Program-made: the position numbers and the translations under genes
Assembly (NCBI RefSeq): GCF_008039575.1
Contig: NZ_VDUY01000001.1
Location: forward strand, 558,001 to 622,000
DNA: 64,000 nucleotides
Source of the DNA: Zeimonas arvi
GTDB taxonomy: Bacteria > Pseudomonadota > Gammaproteobacteria > Burkholderiales > Burkholderiaceae_E
Reading direction: 5' to 3'
Part shown: positions 1 through 8,000 of the stretch, piece after piece
Layout: every line of letters starts with the position of its first letter
Numbering within the stretch: position 1 is the stretch's first letter
The notes under the pieces: model-generated
Seen by the model: only the letters and a program-made list of their open reading frames with translations
Databases searched by the model: none
Told to the model about the DNA's origin: nothing

Positions 1-813
1 TTGTTCGTCCCGGTGGTGGCGGCATCCATCACCGCGTTCGGCTGGCGCGCCACCGCGATCGGCTCGGGCGTGCTCGCGATCGCCATCGGCTGGCCGCTTG
101 CGCGGGTCTTCCGGGGCCGTCCCGACGCGCTGGGCATGAGGATCGACGGCGCCTCGGCCCAGACGGCCGCGGCGACCGATGCCCCCGCGCCGACCCACAC
201 CGACGTGACCCCGGGCCTGACCGCGCGCCAGGCCCTGCGCACCGGGGCCTTCTGGCTGCTGTCGGCCGGCCACGGCATCGCGCTGTTCGCGGTCACCAGC
301 GTGAACGTGCACGCGATCACCCACATCAAGGAAGGCCTGGGCTACTCGGTGGCGCAGGCCTCGCTGGTGATCACGCTGATGACCGGCGCGCAGATCGGCG
401 GCGTACTGCTCGGCATGGCGGCAGGCGACCGCTACGACAAGCGCTGGATCTGCGCCGCCTGCATGCTGGGCCACGGCTTTGGCCTGCTGATGCTCACCTA
501 CGCGAACGGCAGCGTGATGCTCGCCGCCTTCGCGTTGCTGCACGGCACGGCCTGGGGGCTGCGCGGCCCGCTGATGCAGGCGATCCGGGCCGACTACTTC
601 GGTCGCCGCTCGATCGGCATGATCATGGGCCTGTCGTCGGTGGTCATCGCGGTCGGCCAGGTCGGCGGCCCGCTGGTGGCTGGCGCATTCGCCGACCTTA
701 CCGGAGACTATCGCCTCGGCTACACGCTGCTGGCGGTGCTGGCGCTGGGCGGCTCCTTCGCCTTCCTGCTCGCCAGGCCGCCCGCGCTGCCCGGCGTGCC
801 GGCCGCACGCTGA
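1..813 (+). CDS. MFS transporter, C-terminal part (5' end outside window)
   Basis: The reading frame is open from the first base and ends at a TGA at 811-813, so at least the N-terminal helices lie upstream of the window. The visible 270 residues show one helix pair, a hydrophilic central loop (about residues 45-70), then six hydrophobic segments. This is the layout of the second half of a 12-helix major facilitator. The sequence RYDKRW after a helix resembles the MFS motif A loop between helices 8 and 9. It is probably an organic acid or drug-type transporter in the inner membrane; the substrate cannot be read. A small lipoprotein gene follows 31 bases downstream on the same strand. Confidence 0.8.
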   Translation: MFVPVVAASITAFGWRATAIGSGVLAIAIGWPLARVFRGRPDALGMRIDGASAQTAAATDAPAPTHTDVTPGLTARQALRTGAFWLLSAGHGIALFAVTSVNVHAITHIKEGLGYSVAQASLVITLMTGAQIGGVLLGMAAGDRYDKRWICAACMLGHGFGLLMLTYANGSVMLAAFALLHGTAWGLRGPLMQAIRADYFGRRSIGMIMGLSSVVIAVGQVGGPLVAGAFADLTGDYRLGYTLLAVLALGGSFAFLLARPPALPGVPAAR

Positions 814-844
814 AGCGGCAGCCGCTCAAAGGAGGAGACCCGCC

Positions 845-970
845 ATGAAGCTTCCGGTCCTCGTTCTCGCGCTCGGCCTGCTCGCCGGCTGTGCGAGCGG
901 CGCGCGGCACGATGCCGCCCCCGGTCCGACGGCCTGCCCGCCGGCCTACAACGGCTGCTTTGCCGACTGA
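845..970 (+). CDS. small lipoprotein, 41 aa
   Basis: A 41-residue product starts with a short signal peptide and a lipobox (LLAGC, Cys16), followed by a mature part of only 26 residues with two further cysteines (Cys31 and Cys38). The ATG has a strong Shine-Dalgarno sequence, AAAGGAGGAG at 829-838, seven bases upstream. It would be lipidated at Cys16 and anchored in the membrane. Gamma-glutamyltransferase begins 21 bases after its stop codon, so the two may be co-transcribed with the preceding MFS gene. Small orphan lipoproteins of this type are often missed by gene finders. Function is unknown. Confidence 0.65.
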   Translation: MKLPVLVLALGLLAGCASGARHDAAPGPTACPPAYNGCFAD

Positions 971-991
971 CCGACTGCACCACGATTCGAC

Positions 992-2692
992 ATGAGCACA
1001 GACTTCGGATTCGCCTGCGAGAAGCGCCCCGCGATCGGCACGCGGGGCATGGTCGTGACCAACCACCCGCTGGCCTCGGCCGCCGGGGCCGAGATGCTGG
1101 CTGCCGGCGGCAATGCGATCGACGCGGCCGTGGCGGCGCTGTTCACGCTGAGCGTCGTCGAACCGATGATGGTGGGCATCTTCGGCGGCGGCATCGCGCA
1201 CCTGCGCCTTGCCGATGGCCGTCACCGCATCATCGACGGCCTCAGCTGCGCGCCCGGCGCCGCGCGCGCCGACAGCTACCGGCCGGTGTCGGACCGCATG
1301 CCCGACTACATGGAGACCGAAGACCGCGAGAACGCGGTCGGCGCGAAGTCGGTGGCGGTGCCGGGCAACCTGCTCGGCTGGTGCGAGGCCGCGCGGCGCC
1401 ACGGCAGCCTGCCGCTCGCCGACCTGCTGGAACCGGCGATCCGGCACGCGCGCCGAGGCTTCCGGATCACCGGCTACCTTTCCGGCTGCATCGCCGAATG
1501 CGCGGCCGACCTGGCGGCCGACGCCGAGATCGCCCGGCACTTCCTGCCCGGCGGCAAGCCGCTGGCGGCCGGAGACCGGCTGGTGTCGGCCGCCTATGCC
1601 GACACCCTCGCCACGATCGCCCGGCAAGGACCCGCCGCGCTGCACGGCGGCGACCTGGGCCGGCATGCCGCCGAGGCGCTCGCGCGCCGCGGTGGCCTGC
1701 TCGCGCTCGACGACCTGGAAGGCTATTCGCTCGTCGACCGAGAGCCGGTGCGCGGCAGCTACCGGGGCCTCGAAGTGATTGGCCCCCCGCCGCCCTCGGC
1801 CGGAGGGGTGCACGTGCTGCAGATGCTGAACATCCTCGAGGCCTTCGACCTGCGCGGCATGGGCTTCGGCTCCCCGCAGGCCATGCACCTGCTGGCCGAA
1901 GCGCTGAAGATCGCCTTCGCCGATCGCGCTGCCGCCACCGCGGACCCGGCCTTCGTGGACGTGCCGGTGGCTCGCCTGGTGTCGAAGGACTACGCGGCCG
2001 AGCGCCGCGCGCTGCTCGACCGCGCCCGCGCCCGGGACTGGCAAGCCGGCGTCGCGGCGCCAGCCGGTTCCGGTCCCCTGCCCCGCGAATCCGCCAACAC
2101 CACCCACGTCAGCGTGGCCGATCGCGACGGCAACATCGTGTCGAGCACGCAGACGATCAACAGCCTGTTCGGCGCGCGCATCATGATCCCGGGCACCGGC
2201 ATCATCCCCAACAACTACATGTACCTGTTCGACCCGCACCCCGGCAAGGCGCTGTCGATCGCGCCCGGCAAGCGCGTCACGACCTCCACCGCGCCGACCA
2301 TCGTGCTGCGCGACGGCCACCCGCGCTACGTGCTGGGACTGCCCGGCGGCCTGCGCATCTTCGGCTCGGTCATGCAGGCGCTGGTGAACCTGATCGACCA
2401 CGGTATGACGATGCAGCAGGCGGTCGAAGCGCCGCGGCTGTGGACGCAAGGCCAGGAGCTCGAGGCCGAGGAAGGCCTGCCGAAGGCCGGCCGTGAAGCC
2501 CTGCGCGCAATGGGGCACCCGCTCATGGTGGTGCCCCACGTGGCCGGCGGCATGAACGGCATCGAGTTCGGCGAAGACGGCTCGATGACCGGCGCCGCCT
2601 GCTGGCGCGCCGACGGCACCGCGATCGGCCTGGGCGGCGGGACGGCGCGGCCCGACACGCGGTTCTGGCCCGAAGCGCCGCGAAAACCCTGA
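992..2692 (+). CDS. ggt: gamma-glutamyltransferase family protein
   Basis: At 566 residues this is the usual length of the Ntn-hydrolase gamma-glutamyltransferases. These cleave and transfer the gamma-glutamyl group of glutathione and related amides after self-processing into two subunits. The signature is present: TTHVSVADRDGNIVSS with the predicted nucleophile Thr370 at the start of the small subunit, then a Gly-rich PGGLRIFG segment. The N-terminus (TRGMVVTNHPLAS...GGNAIDAAVA) matches the large-subunit start. No clear signal peptide is seen, so the protein may be cytoplasmic, unlike E. coli Ggt. A glutathione S-transferase gene follows 37 bases downstream, which fits a role in glutathione-conjugate handling (inference). 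Confidence 0.9.
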   Translation: MSTDFGFACEKRPAIGTRGMVVTNHPLASAAGAEMLAAGGNAIDAAVAALFTLSVVEPMMVGIFGGGIAHLRLADGRHRIIDGLSCAPGAARADSYRPVSDRMPDYMETEDRENAVGAKSVAVPGNLLGWCEAARRHGSLPLADLLEPAIRHARRGFRITGYLSGCIAECAADLAADAEIARHFLPGGKPLAAGDRLVSAAYADTLATIARQGPAALHGGDLGRHAAEALARRGGLLALDDLEGYSLVDREPVRGSYRGLEVIGPPPPSAGGVHVLQMLNILEAFDLRGMGFGSPQAMHLLAEALKIAFADRAAATADPAFVDVPVARLVSKDYAAERRALLDRARARDWQAGVAAPAGSGPLPRESANTTHVSVADRDGNIVSSTQTINSLFGARIMIPGTGIIPNNYMYLFDPHPGKALSIAPGKRVTTSTAPTIVLRDGHPRYVLGLPGGLRIFGSVMQALVNLIDHGMTMQQAVEAPRLWTQGQELEAEEGLPKAGREALRAMGHPLMVVPHVAGGMNGIEFGEDGSMTGAACWRADGTAIGLGGGTARPDTRFWPEAPRKP

Positions 2693-2729
2693 GGCCGGGC
2701 GCGGCCTGGAATCACACGGAACGACGACG

Positions 2730-3350
2730 ATGTTGAAGATCTGGGGACGCCGCAACTCGATCAACGTGATGAAGGTGCTGTGGGTCTGCGAAGAGCTCGC
2801 CCTGCCCTTCGAGCAGATCGACGCCGGCATGCAGTTCGGCGTGGTGAACACGCCCGAGTACGCGGCGATGAACCCGAACCGCAAGGTGCCCACCATCGAC
2901 GACGACGGCTTCACGCTGGCCGAGTCCAACACCATCGTGCGCTACCTGGCGGCCAGGCACGGCCGCGAGGACCTGCTGCCGACGGACGCGCGGGCGCGCG
3001 CGCGGATCGAGAGCTGGATGGACTGGGCCTCGTTCAGCCTGGCGATCGCGATGACGCCGCTCTTCTGGCAGCTGATCCGCACGCCCGGGAACCAGCGCGA
3101 CCCCAAGGTCATCGCAGCGAACGCGACCGAGGCCGAGCGCTGCATGCGCATCCTGGACGACCAGCTCGCCGGCCAGCCGCACCTGGCCGGCGAGGGCTTC
3201 ACGCTGGCCGACGTGCCGGCCGCGGCCTTCGTCCATCGCTGGCTGGCGCTGCCGATCGAGCGGCCGGCGCTGCCGCGGCTGGAGGCGTACTACCGGCGCA
3301 TGCTGGAGCGGCGAGGGTACCGCGCGCACGTGGCGGGGCCGCTGAGCTAG
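2730..3350 (+). CDS. glutathione S-transferase family protein
   Basis: This 206-residue protein has the two-domain cytosolic GST layout. The thioredoxin-like N-terminal domain (residues 1-80) carries the glutathione-binding NPNRKVPTIDDDGFTLAESNTIVRYLA segment (cis-Pro of KVP, then E-S). The helical C-terminal domain follows from about residue 88. Such enzymes conjugate or remove glutathione from electrophiles; the substrate is not predictable here. The gene follows the gamma-glutamyltransferase on the same strand. Its TAG stop overlaps by four bases (CTAG) the stop codon of the convergent MazG-like gene. Confidence 0.9.
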   Translation: MLKIWGRRNSINVMKVLWVCEELALPFEQIDAGMQFGVVNTPEYAAMNPNRKVPTIDDDGFTLAESNTIVRYLAARHGREDLLPTDARARARIESWMDWASFSLAIAMTPLFWQLIRTPGNQRDPKVIAANATEAERCMRILDDQLAGQPHLAGEGFTLADVPAAAFVHRWLALPIERPALPRLEAYYRRMLERRGYRAHVAGPLS

Positions 3351-3685
3351 GCCGGATACCTCCGCGCATTCGCCGCGAGCTTCTCGCGCACCGCGGCGTC
3401 CAGGTCCACGCCCAGCACCGAAGCGAGCCGCACCAGGTAGATCAGCACGTCGGCCAGCTCGTCGCGCACCGCCTGCGCGGTGGCCGGATCGCGGGCCGCC
3501 TCGGCGGACTGGGTCTCGGTCAGCCACTGGAAGATCTCGACCAGTTCGCCGACCTCGCCGGTCAGCGCCATCGCCAGGTTCTTCGGCGAATGGAAGCGGT
3601 TCCAGTCGCGCGCGTCGGCGAACGCCTGCAGCGCGGACTGCAGCGCCGAGACGTCGACGAGCGTGCCGGCGTCCTTCCTTGTCAT
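3347..3685 (-). CDS. MazG-like nucleotide pyrophosphohydrolase, 112 aa
   Basis: This short protein resembles the MazG/dCTPase-like family of all-alpha NTP pyrophosphohydrolases, which hydrolyse (often non-canonical) nucleoside triphosphates to monophosphates. The metal-binding pattern is visible: EVGELVEIFQWL (ExxE) followed by RDELADVLIYLVRLA (ExxD). The start is placed at the ATG at 3685, because homology-like sequence begins there and the upstream open frame is low-quality sequence antisense to the neighbour. It is transcribed after the iron alcohol dehydrogenase (31-base gap) and converges with the GST gene, sharing the four bases of the two stop codons. Confidence 0.85.
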   Translation of the reverse strand: MTRKDAGTLVDVSALQSALQAFADARDWNRFHSPKNLAMALTGEVGELVEIFQWLTETQSAEAARDPATAQAVRDELADVLIYLVRLASVLGVDLDAAVREKLAANARRYPA

Positions 3686-3716
3686 GTCGCGGACCGATCC
3701 CGGTGGCGGCCGCGCA

Positions 3717-4853
3717 TCAGCCTTCGAACGACGCCTCGAGCATGCCGAGGTAGTCGTCCCGCGTGGCCGCGCGCGGATTGGTCGCGTGGCAGTGGTCGAG
3801 CAGCGCCGCGTCGGCGATGCCCGGCAGGTCATCGCGGCGAACGCCCATTGCGGCGAGCCCCGCCGGCAGGCCGAGCCGGGCGTTGAGACCCTCGATGAAC
3901 GCCGCCGGATCGGCGCCCGCGGGCAGGCCCATCGCATCGGTCAGCGTGCGCGCCCTGGCCTCGAGCACCGGGGCATTGAATCGCAGCACCGCGGGCAGCA
4001 GGACCGCGTTCAGCGTGCCGTGGTGCAGCGGCCGTCCCTTCAACGCACCGAGCGGATGCGACAGCGCGTGCACCGCGCCCAGCCCCTTCTGGAAGGCCAT
4101 GGCGCCTTCCATCGCGGCCATCATCATCTCCCAGCGCGCCTGGCGATCGCCACCGTCGCGCGTCGCGCGCTCGATGTGCGCGCAACCGCGCCGCAGGCCG
4201 TCGAGCGCGATCGCCTCGGCCGGCGGATTCACCGACGGCGCGCAGAAGGTCTCGATGCAATGCGCGATCGCATCCATGCCGGTGGCGGCGGTCAGCATGG
4301 CCGGCAGGCCGAGCGTGAGCTCGGGGTCGCACAGCGCGACCTTCGGCAGCAGATGAGGGCTGAGCAGGCCGAGCTTGCGGCCGTTTCGCATCACGATCAC
4401 GCTGCCGCGGCCGACCTCGCTGCCGGTGCCCGCGGTGGTGGGAATCGCCACCAGCGGCGCCACCTTGGCGGTGATCCGCGCCGCGCCCCCCTCGACCGCG
4501 GCGTACTGCAGCAGCGGCTCGGGATGGGTGGCAATCAGCGCCACCGCCTTGGCCAGGTCGATCGACGAGCCCCCGCCCACGGCCACCAGGCCGTCGCAAG
4601 CCTGCTCGCGGTACACCTGCGCGGCGAGCATCACCGCGTCCTCGGTGGGATTGGGCGGCGTGCCGTCCCAGGTCCGCGCGTCGGCCGCACTGCCGATCGC
4701 CTCGGTGACCCGGGCAAGCAGCCCGGCGGCCACCACGCCGCGGTCGGTGACGATCAGCGGCCGGGTCACGCCGAGGCGCTGCAACTCGCCGGGCAACAGG
4801 CGCAGCGCGCCGAAGTCGAACTGGATCGTCGTCAGGTAGGTGATGGTGGCCAT
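3717..4853 (-). CDS. iron-containing alcohol dehydrogenase
   Basis: This 378-residue group III alcohol dehydrogenase would use NAD(P) and a divalent metal to interconvert an alcohol and an aldehyde or ketone. The nucleotide-binding GGGSSIDLAKAVAL segment (about residue 95) is present, as are PTTAGTGSE and the metal ligands spread over DAIAHCIETF and VHALSHPLGAL...HHGTLN. Its size matches 4-hydroxybutyrate or 1,3-propanediol dehydrogenases as well as maleylacetate reductases, which cannot be told apart here. It lies in the minus-strand group with the RraA-like gene (5') and the MazG-like gene (3'). Confidence 0.9.
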   Translation of the reverse strand: MATITYLTTIQFDFGALRLLPGELQRLGVTRPLIVTDRGVVAAGLLARVTEAIGSAADARTWDGTPPNPTEDAVMLAAQVYREQACDGLVAVGGGSSIDLAKAVALIATHPEPLLQYAAVEGGAARITAKVAPLVAIPTTAGTGSEVGRGSVIVMRNGRKLGLLSPHLLPKVALCDPELTLGLPAMLTAATGMDAIAHCIETFCAPSVNPPAEAIALDGLRRGCAHIERATRDGGDRQARWEMMMAAMEGAMAFQKGLGAVHALSHPLGALKGRPLHHGTLNAVLLPAVLRFNAPVLEARARTLTDAMGLPAGADPAAFIEGLNARLGLPAGLAAMGVRRDDLPGIADAALLDHCHATNPRAATRDDYLGMLEASFEG

Positions 4854-4946
4854 GTGGAGTCCGGGGTCGGTGAGCGGGGTACGGCTCGGGATCGAAGGCG
4901 ATCGCGAGACTGCGATGGTATCGGTTCGGCGGGCGAGCGGATCGGA

Positions 4947-5603
4947 TCAGCGCTCGAGAAAGGGCGGCAGGCGCAGGCCCGCCCTGACCTTCGCATCCAG
5001 CGCCGCCTCGGCCGCGCGCACGGCCTCGAGGCGCGCGAGCACCTCGTCGATCCGTTCGAAGGGCACGACCACCACGCCGTCCTGGTCGCCGGCCAGGATG
5101 TCGCCCGTGGCGACCGCCGAACCGGCCAGCACCACCGGGAAACCCACCGTGCCGGGGCCCTCGCGAGCAGGCGAATTCGGCGTCACGCCGAGCGCGAAGC
5201 AGGGGAGACCGACCTCGCGCAGCCCGGGAATGTCGCGCACGCAGCCATCGGTCACGAAGGCGACCGCGCCGCTGTTGCGCGCCATGCCGAGCAACAGGTC
5301 GCCGGCGACCGCGCAGCCCGCATGTCCGCCGGTGGCCGCCGCGAGCACGTCGCCGGGCTGCAGCAGGCGCAGCGCCGCGAACACCGCCAGGTTGTCGGCC
5401 GGGCCGGCATCGCAGGTGAGCGCCACCCCGCAGAAGGCGGCCTGCTCCGACACGACCGGCTTGATCCGGTAGTCGAGCCCGCCGCTGCCGCCGAGCGCAT
5501 CGACGACGAAGCCGGTGGGCACGCCGCGAAGCGCCGCCAGCTGGTCGGGGCGCGGGCGCCGCAGTTCTTTCCCAACGCGAATCTTAGGTGCGTCTTCGAT
5601 CAA
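4947..5603 (-). CDS. RraA/HMG-aldolase-like family protein
   Basis: This 218-residue protein belongs to the RraA-like fold shared by 4-hydroxy-4-methyl-2-oxoglutarate aldolases, oxaloacetate decarboxylases and the RNase E inhibitor RraA. Visible motifs are the GDVLAAATGGHAGCAVAGDLL segment that binds the substrate carboxylate, DGCVRDIPGL with the catalytic Arg-Asp pair, and the C-terminal GDQDGVVVVP. The downstream alcohol dehydrogenase and the metabolic context make an aldolase or decarboxylase role more likely than RNase E control (inference). The start is a TTG at 5601-5603 with AGGGGA about six bases upstream. It is divergent from the DUF1989 gene. Confidence 0.85.
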   Translation of the reverse strand: MIEDAPKIRVGKELRRPRPDQLAALRGVPTGFVVDALGGSGGLDYRIKPVVSEQAAFCGVALTCDAGPADNLAVFAALRLLQPGDVLAAATGGHAGCAVAGDLLLGMARNSGAVAFVTDGCVRDIPGLREVGLPCFALGVTPNSPAREGPGTVGFPVVLAGSAVATGDILAGDQDGVVVVPFERIDEVLARLEAVRAAEAALDAKVRAGLRLPPFLER

Positions 5604-5747
5604 GGCGATCCCCTGGACGTTCGGTGACCCTTCATTCTAGGAGCGCAGGAGCGGCCGCGCTCGACGACGACGCGATCCGGAACGCGATGGCGACGCCGTT
5701 GCCGATCTCCGACGAAGCGATCGACTGGCTGCGCCACCCGTCGGCCG

Positions 5748-5900
5748 ATGCCCCGCGACTGCCCCGCCTGGCGCCAGTCGCCCGATCGTCAGCGCTGGCT
5801 GGGCGAGTCGCGGCTGGACGCCTTCTCTGCGATGATTGTCCGCGCGATGCGCGAGCGCGCGCTGGACCCGAAACCCGAACCCGCACGGAGACGTCCTTGA
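5748..5900 (+). CDS. possible small protein, 50 aa, overlapping the DUF1989 gene
   Basis: A 50-codon frame starts at ATG 5748 and ends at a TGA (5898-5900) that overlaps the TTG start of the next gene as TTGA, the usual form of translational coupling. The product is hydrophilic, with a run that looks helical (LDAFSAMIVRAMRERALD). A second open frame runs through the same bases, so coding is not certain. The sequence could also be a degraded remnant of an older gene. I do not recognise it. Confidence 0.3.
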   Translation: MPRDCPAWRQSPDRQRWLGESRLDAFSAMIVRAMRERALDPKPEPARRRP

Positions 5901-6538
5901 ACAAGGTGATCGAGAGAGTGGTTCCAGGAAAGCACGGCATCGCCGTCGAGATGCAGCCCGGACAGCAGCTGCGCGTCACCGACCTGGAAGGCCGGCAGGT
6001 CGTCGACATGGCGCTGTTCAATCTGCAGAACCTGCGCGAGAAACTGTCGACCTCGTACTCGCGGACCCGCTACCTCCCGAAGCACGTCGGGGACTACATC
6101 CCGCGCGACCGGATCAACGTCGGCGACACCCTGATGTCCACCCTCTGCCGGCCGATGATGACCTTCATCGACGAGACGGCTCCCGAGAAGGGGGTGCACG
6201 ACTGCCACAACCGCATGTGCAACCGCTACCTGTACGAGGTGCAGCTGGGGCTCGGGCCGCAGGACGGCTGCCACGAGATCATCGCGAAAGCCGTCTCGCC
6301 CTACGGCCTGCTGCCAGAGGACATCCCCGACACCTTCGACATCAACATGCGCTACGAGCACGACTGCACCCGGCATCGATGGGTGATCGGCTTGCCAGCC
6401 AGCCGTGCCGGCGATTACGTCGAATTCCGCGCCGAGATGCCTCTGCTGGTTGCGCTGTCGGTCTGCCCGCTCGAGTCGGGCGACTGCAACGGCGGCAAGT
6501 CGACGCCGGTCCGCGTCGAGGTGTTCGAGCCTGCCTAG
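5897..6538 (+). CDS. DUF1989 / urea carboxylase-associated family protein
   Basis: The product (213 aa from the TTG at 5897) matches the DUF1989 family, whose members often accompany urea carboxylase and are sometimes called UAAP. Typical features are VTDLEGRQVVDMALFN near the N-terminus, a Cys/His-rich centre (HDCHNRMCNRYLYE), NINMRYEHDC-like sequence and the C-terminal CPLESGDCNGG. These residues suggest metal binding. No urea carboxylase gene is in the window. The TTG is preferred because homology-like sequence begins there, GGAG lies eight bases upstream, and it overlaps the stop of the small ORF. Its stop codon shares CTAG with the convergent isomerase gene. Confidence 0.85.
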   Translation: MNKVIERVVPGKHGIAVEMQPGQQLRVTDLEGRQVVDMALFNLQNLREKLSTSYSRTRYLPKHVGDYIPRDRINVGDTLMSTLCRPMMTFIDETAPEKGVHDCHNRMCNRYLYEVQLGLGPQDGCHEIIAKAVSPYGLLPEDIPDTFDINMRYEHDCTRHRWVIGLPASRAGDYVEFRAEMPLLVALSVCPLESGDCNGGKSTPVRVEVFEPA

Positions 6539-7176
6539 CGGTCGCGCGGCAGGCCCCAGGGCAGCCGGGTCACCGACGCCCAATCCGGCCCCGCGAACCA
6601 CGGATCGCCCGCCAGGAAAGCCCGCAGCATCGGCAGCGAATCCAGGCCCCAGAACAATCGACCATCGACCTCGAGGGTCGGCACGCCGAACACCTTCCCC
6701 GCGATCGCCTCGGCGGTGTTCGCGCGCAGCAGCGCCCGGACCTCGGGCCCTTCCGGATCCAGTTGCGGCGCGAGCCTGCGCTCGAGCGCGGCCAGGCGGT
6801 CGGGATCCAGCGGCTCCTCGCCGCTCTCCCACACGTGGCGAAACACCGCCTCGCACGCCGCCGCGCCCGGGCACCCGCGCGAATCGGTGGCCAGCGCGAG
6901 GCGAAGCAACGACACCGGGTTGAACGGATGCCGCGCCGGCATCCGCAGCGGGGTGCCCTGGCTTCGGCCCAGCCAAAGCACCTGCCGGTAGGTCCAGTCG
7001 CGCTTGGGCGGGATCTCGGCCGGCCCGAGGCTGCCGAGCTCGCGCAGCAGCGCGCCGAGCAGCACCGGCCGGTGGATGACCTCGACCTCGAGCCCGTCCA
7101 GCGCGCGGGGAAGCGCGTCGAAGGCGAGCCAGGCATAGGGCGACACGAAGTCCAGATGGAAAGTGATCGTCTTCAT
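6535..7176 (-). CDS. 2-hydroxychromene-2-carboxylate isomerase / DsbA-like oxidoreductase
   Basis: This 213-residue protein has the thioredoxin-fold HCCA isomerase/DsbA layout. It opens with ITFHLDFVSPYAWLAF, where the Ser of the F-x-S-P-Y motif replaces the CxxC of disulfide oxidoreductases and activates glutathione. It ends with GKVFGVPTLEVDGRLFWG, the cis-Pro region. The family includes GSH-dependent isomerases of naphthalene degradation and kappa-class GSTs; the true substrate is unknown. It is the last gene of a coupled AraC-MipA-isomerase operon, with an ATGA overlap at its start. Confidence 0.9.
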   Translation of the reverse strand: MKTITFHLDFVSPYAWLAFDALPRALDGLEVEVIHRPVLLGALLRELGSLGPAEIPPKRDWTYRQVLWLGRSQGTPLRMPARHPFNPVSLLRLALATDSRGCPGAAACEAVFRHVWESGEEPLDPDRLAALERRLAPQLDPEGPEVRALLRANTAEAIAGKVFGVPTLEVDGRLFWGLDSLPMLRAFLAGDPWFAGPDWASVTRLPWGLPRDR

Positions 7177-8000
7177 CGCGACCCCGCAAAGATCCAGGCC
7201 ACGCCGAACCCGCCGGCAAGGTAGCTGCGCGAGCGCACCAGCGGGCTGTCCTCCAGCGCCGAAGCGCCGTGCAAGGAGTCCATGCGAAGAAAGCCTCCGA
7301 ACCAGAAGTTTCCGTACCGGCGACCGAAACTCAGCTGCGACTGGATGCCGGCATAGCCGCCCGGCGCCTCGTAGGCCGGACGGGTGGCGGTGGCGAACCG
7401 CGGGGCCACCGAGTAGAAGTAGTCGTGATGACGGCTGTCGCCATAGAGCAGGCCCAGCGAGGCGTTCACGTCCAGCCCCGAGCCCCAGGCATCGGGCAGG
7501 TGCAAGGCCAGGTAGGGGCTCGCCGTCCAGCCCTTGTGCGAGAGCCCGCCGCCCTCCAGCGCGAAGGCGGCGCGCGCCGCCAGGCGGAAGCTCAGCTCGC
7601 TCTCGCGCTTGCGCCGGTCGCCGACCAGGCGCACCACGAGCTCGGGACCGATCTCGCCGAGCGGGTCGAGCTCGGGCATGCCGGCGCGGGCGCGGTTGCC
7701 GCCGCTGCGCAGCGAGATGTTCCCGGTGAAGCTCGCGTCGAGCTCCACCCGCTCGGAGTCGAACAGCCGGGCCACGACGCCGCCTCGATCCACGCGCAGG
7801 CGCTCGCCGCGGTACACGAAGTACGGGAAGGGCAGCAGGTAGCCGTGCGCCTCGTCCGAGCCACGGTAGTCCGGAAGGCGAACGGCCGACAGGCCGACGC
7901 CGGCTTCCCAGAACGGCTGCGCGGAGGCGTTCGCAGCGCCAAGCAGCGCCAGCAGGCACGCAAGGCGCAGGCCACGCAGGGGGCCGCGATCGCGCCTCAT
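7173..8000 (-). CDS. MipA/OmpV family outer-membrane protein
   Basis: The 275-residue product begins with a Sec signal peptide (positively charged N-terminus, LACLLALLGAANASA, cleavage near residue 27). It continues with the alternating, aromatic-rich strands of an outer-membrane beta barrel: WEAGVGLSAVRLPDYRGSDE at the mature N-terminus, then YGYLLPFPYFVYRG-like and GGFLRMDSLHGA segments, typical of MipA/OmpV. MipA scaffolds murein enzymes in E. coli, while OmpV members can be porin-like. ATGA overlaps on both sides show it is translated as the middle gene of an operon with the AraC regulator and the isomerase. Confidence 0.9.
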   Translation of the reverse strand: MRRDRGPLRGLRLACLLALLGAANASAQPFWEAGVGLSAVRLPDYRGSDEAHGYLLPFPYFVYRGERLRVDRGGVVARLFDSERVELDASFTGNISLRSGGNRARAGMPELDPLGEIGPELVVRLVGDRRKRESELSFRLAARAAFALEGGGLSHKGWTASPYLALHLPDAWGSGLDVNASLGLLYGDSRHHDYFYSVAPRFATATRPAYEAPGGYAGIQSQLSFGRRYGNFWFGGFLRMDSLHGASALEDSPLVRSRSYLAGGFGVAWIFAGSR

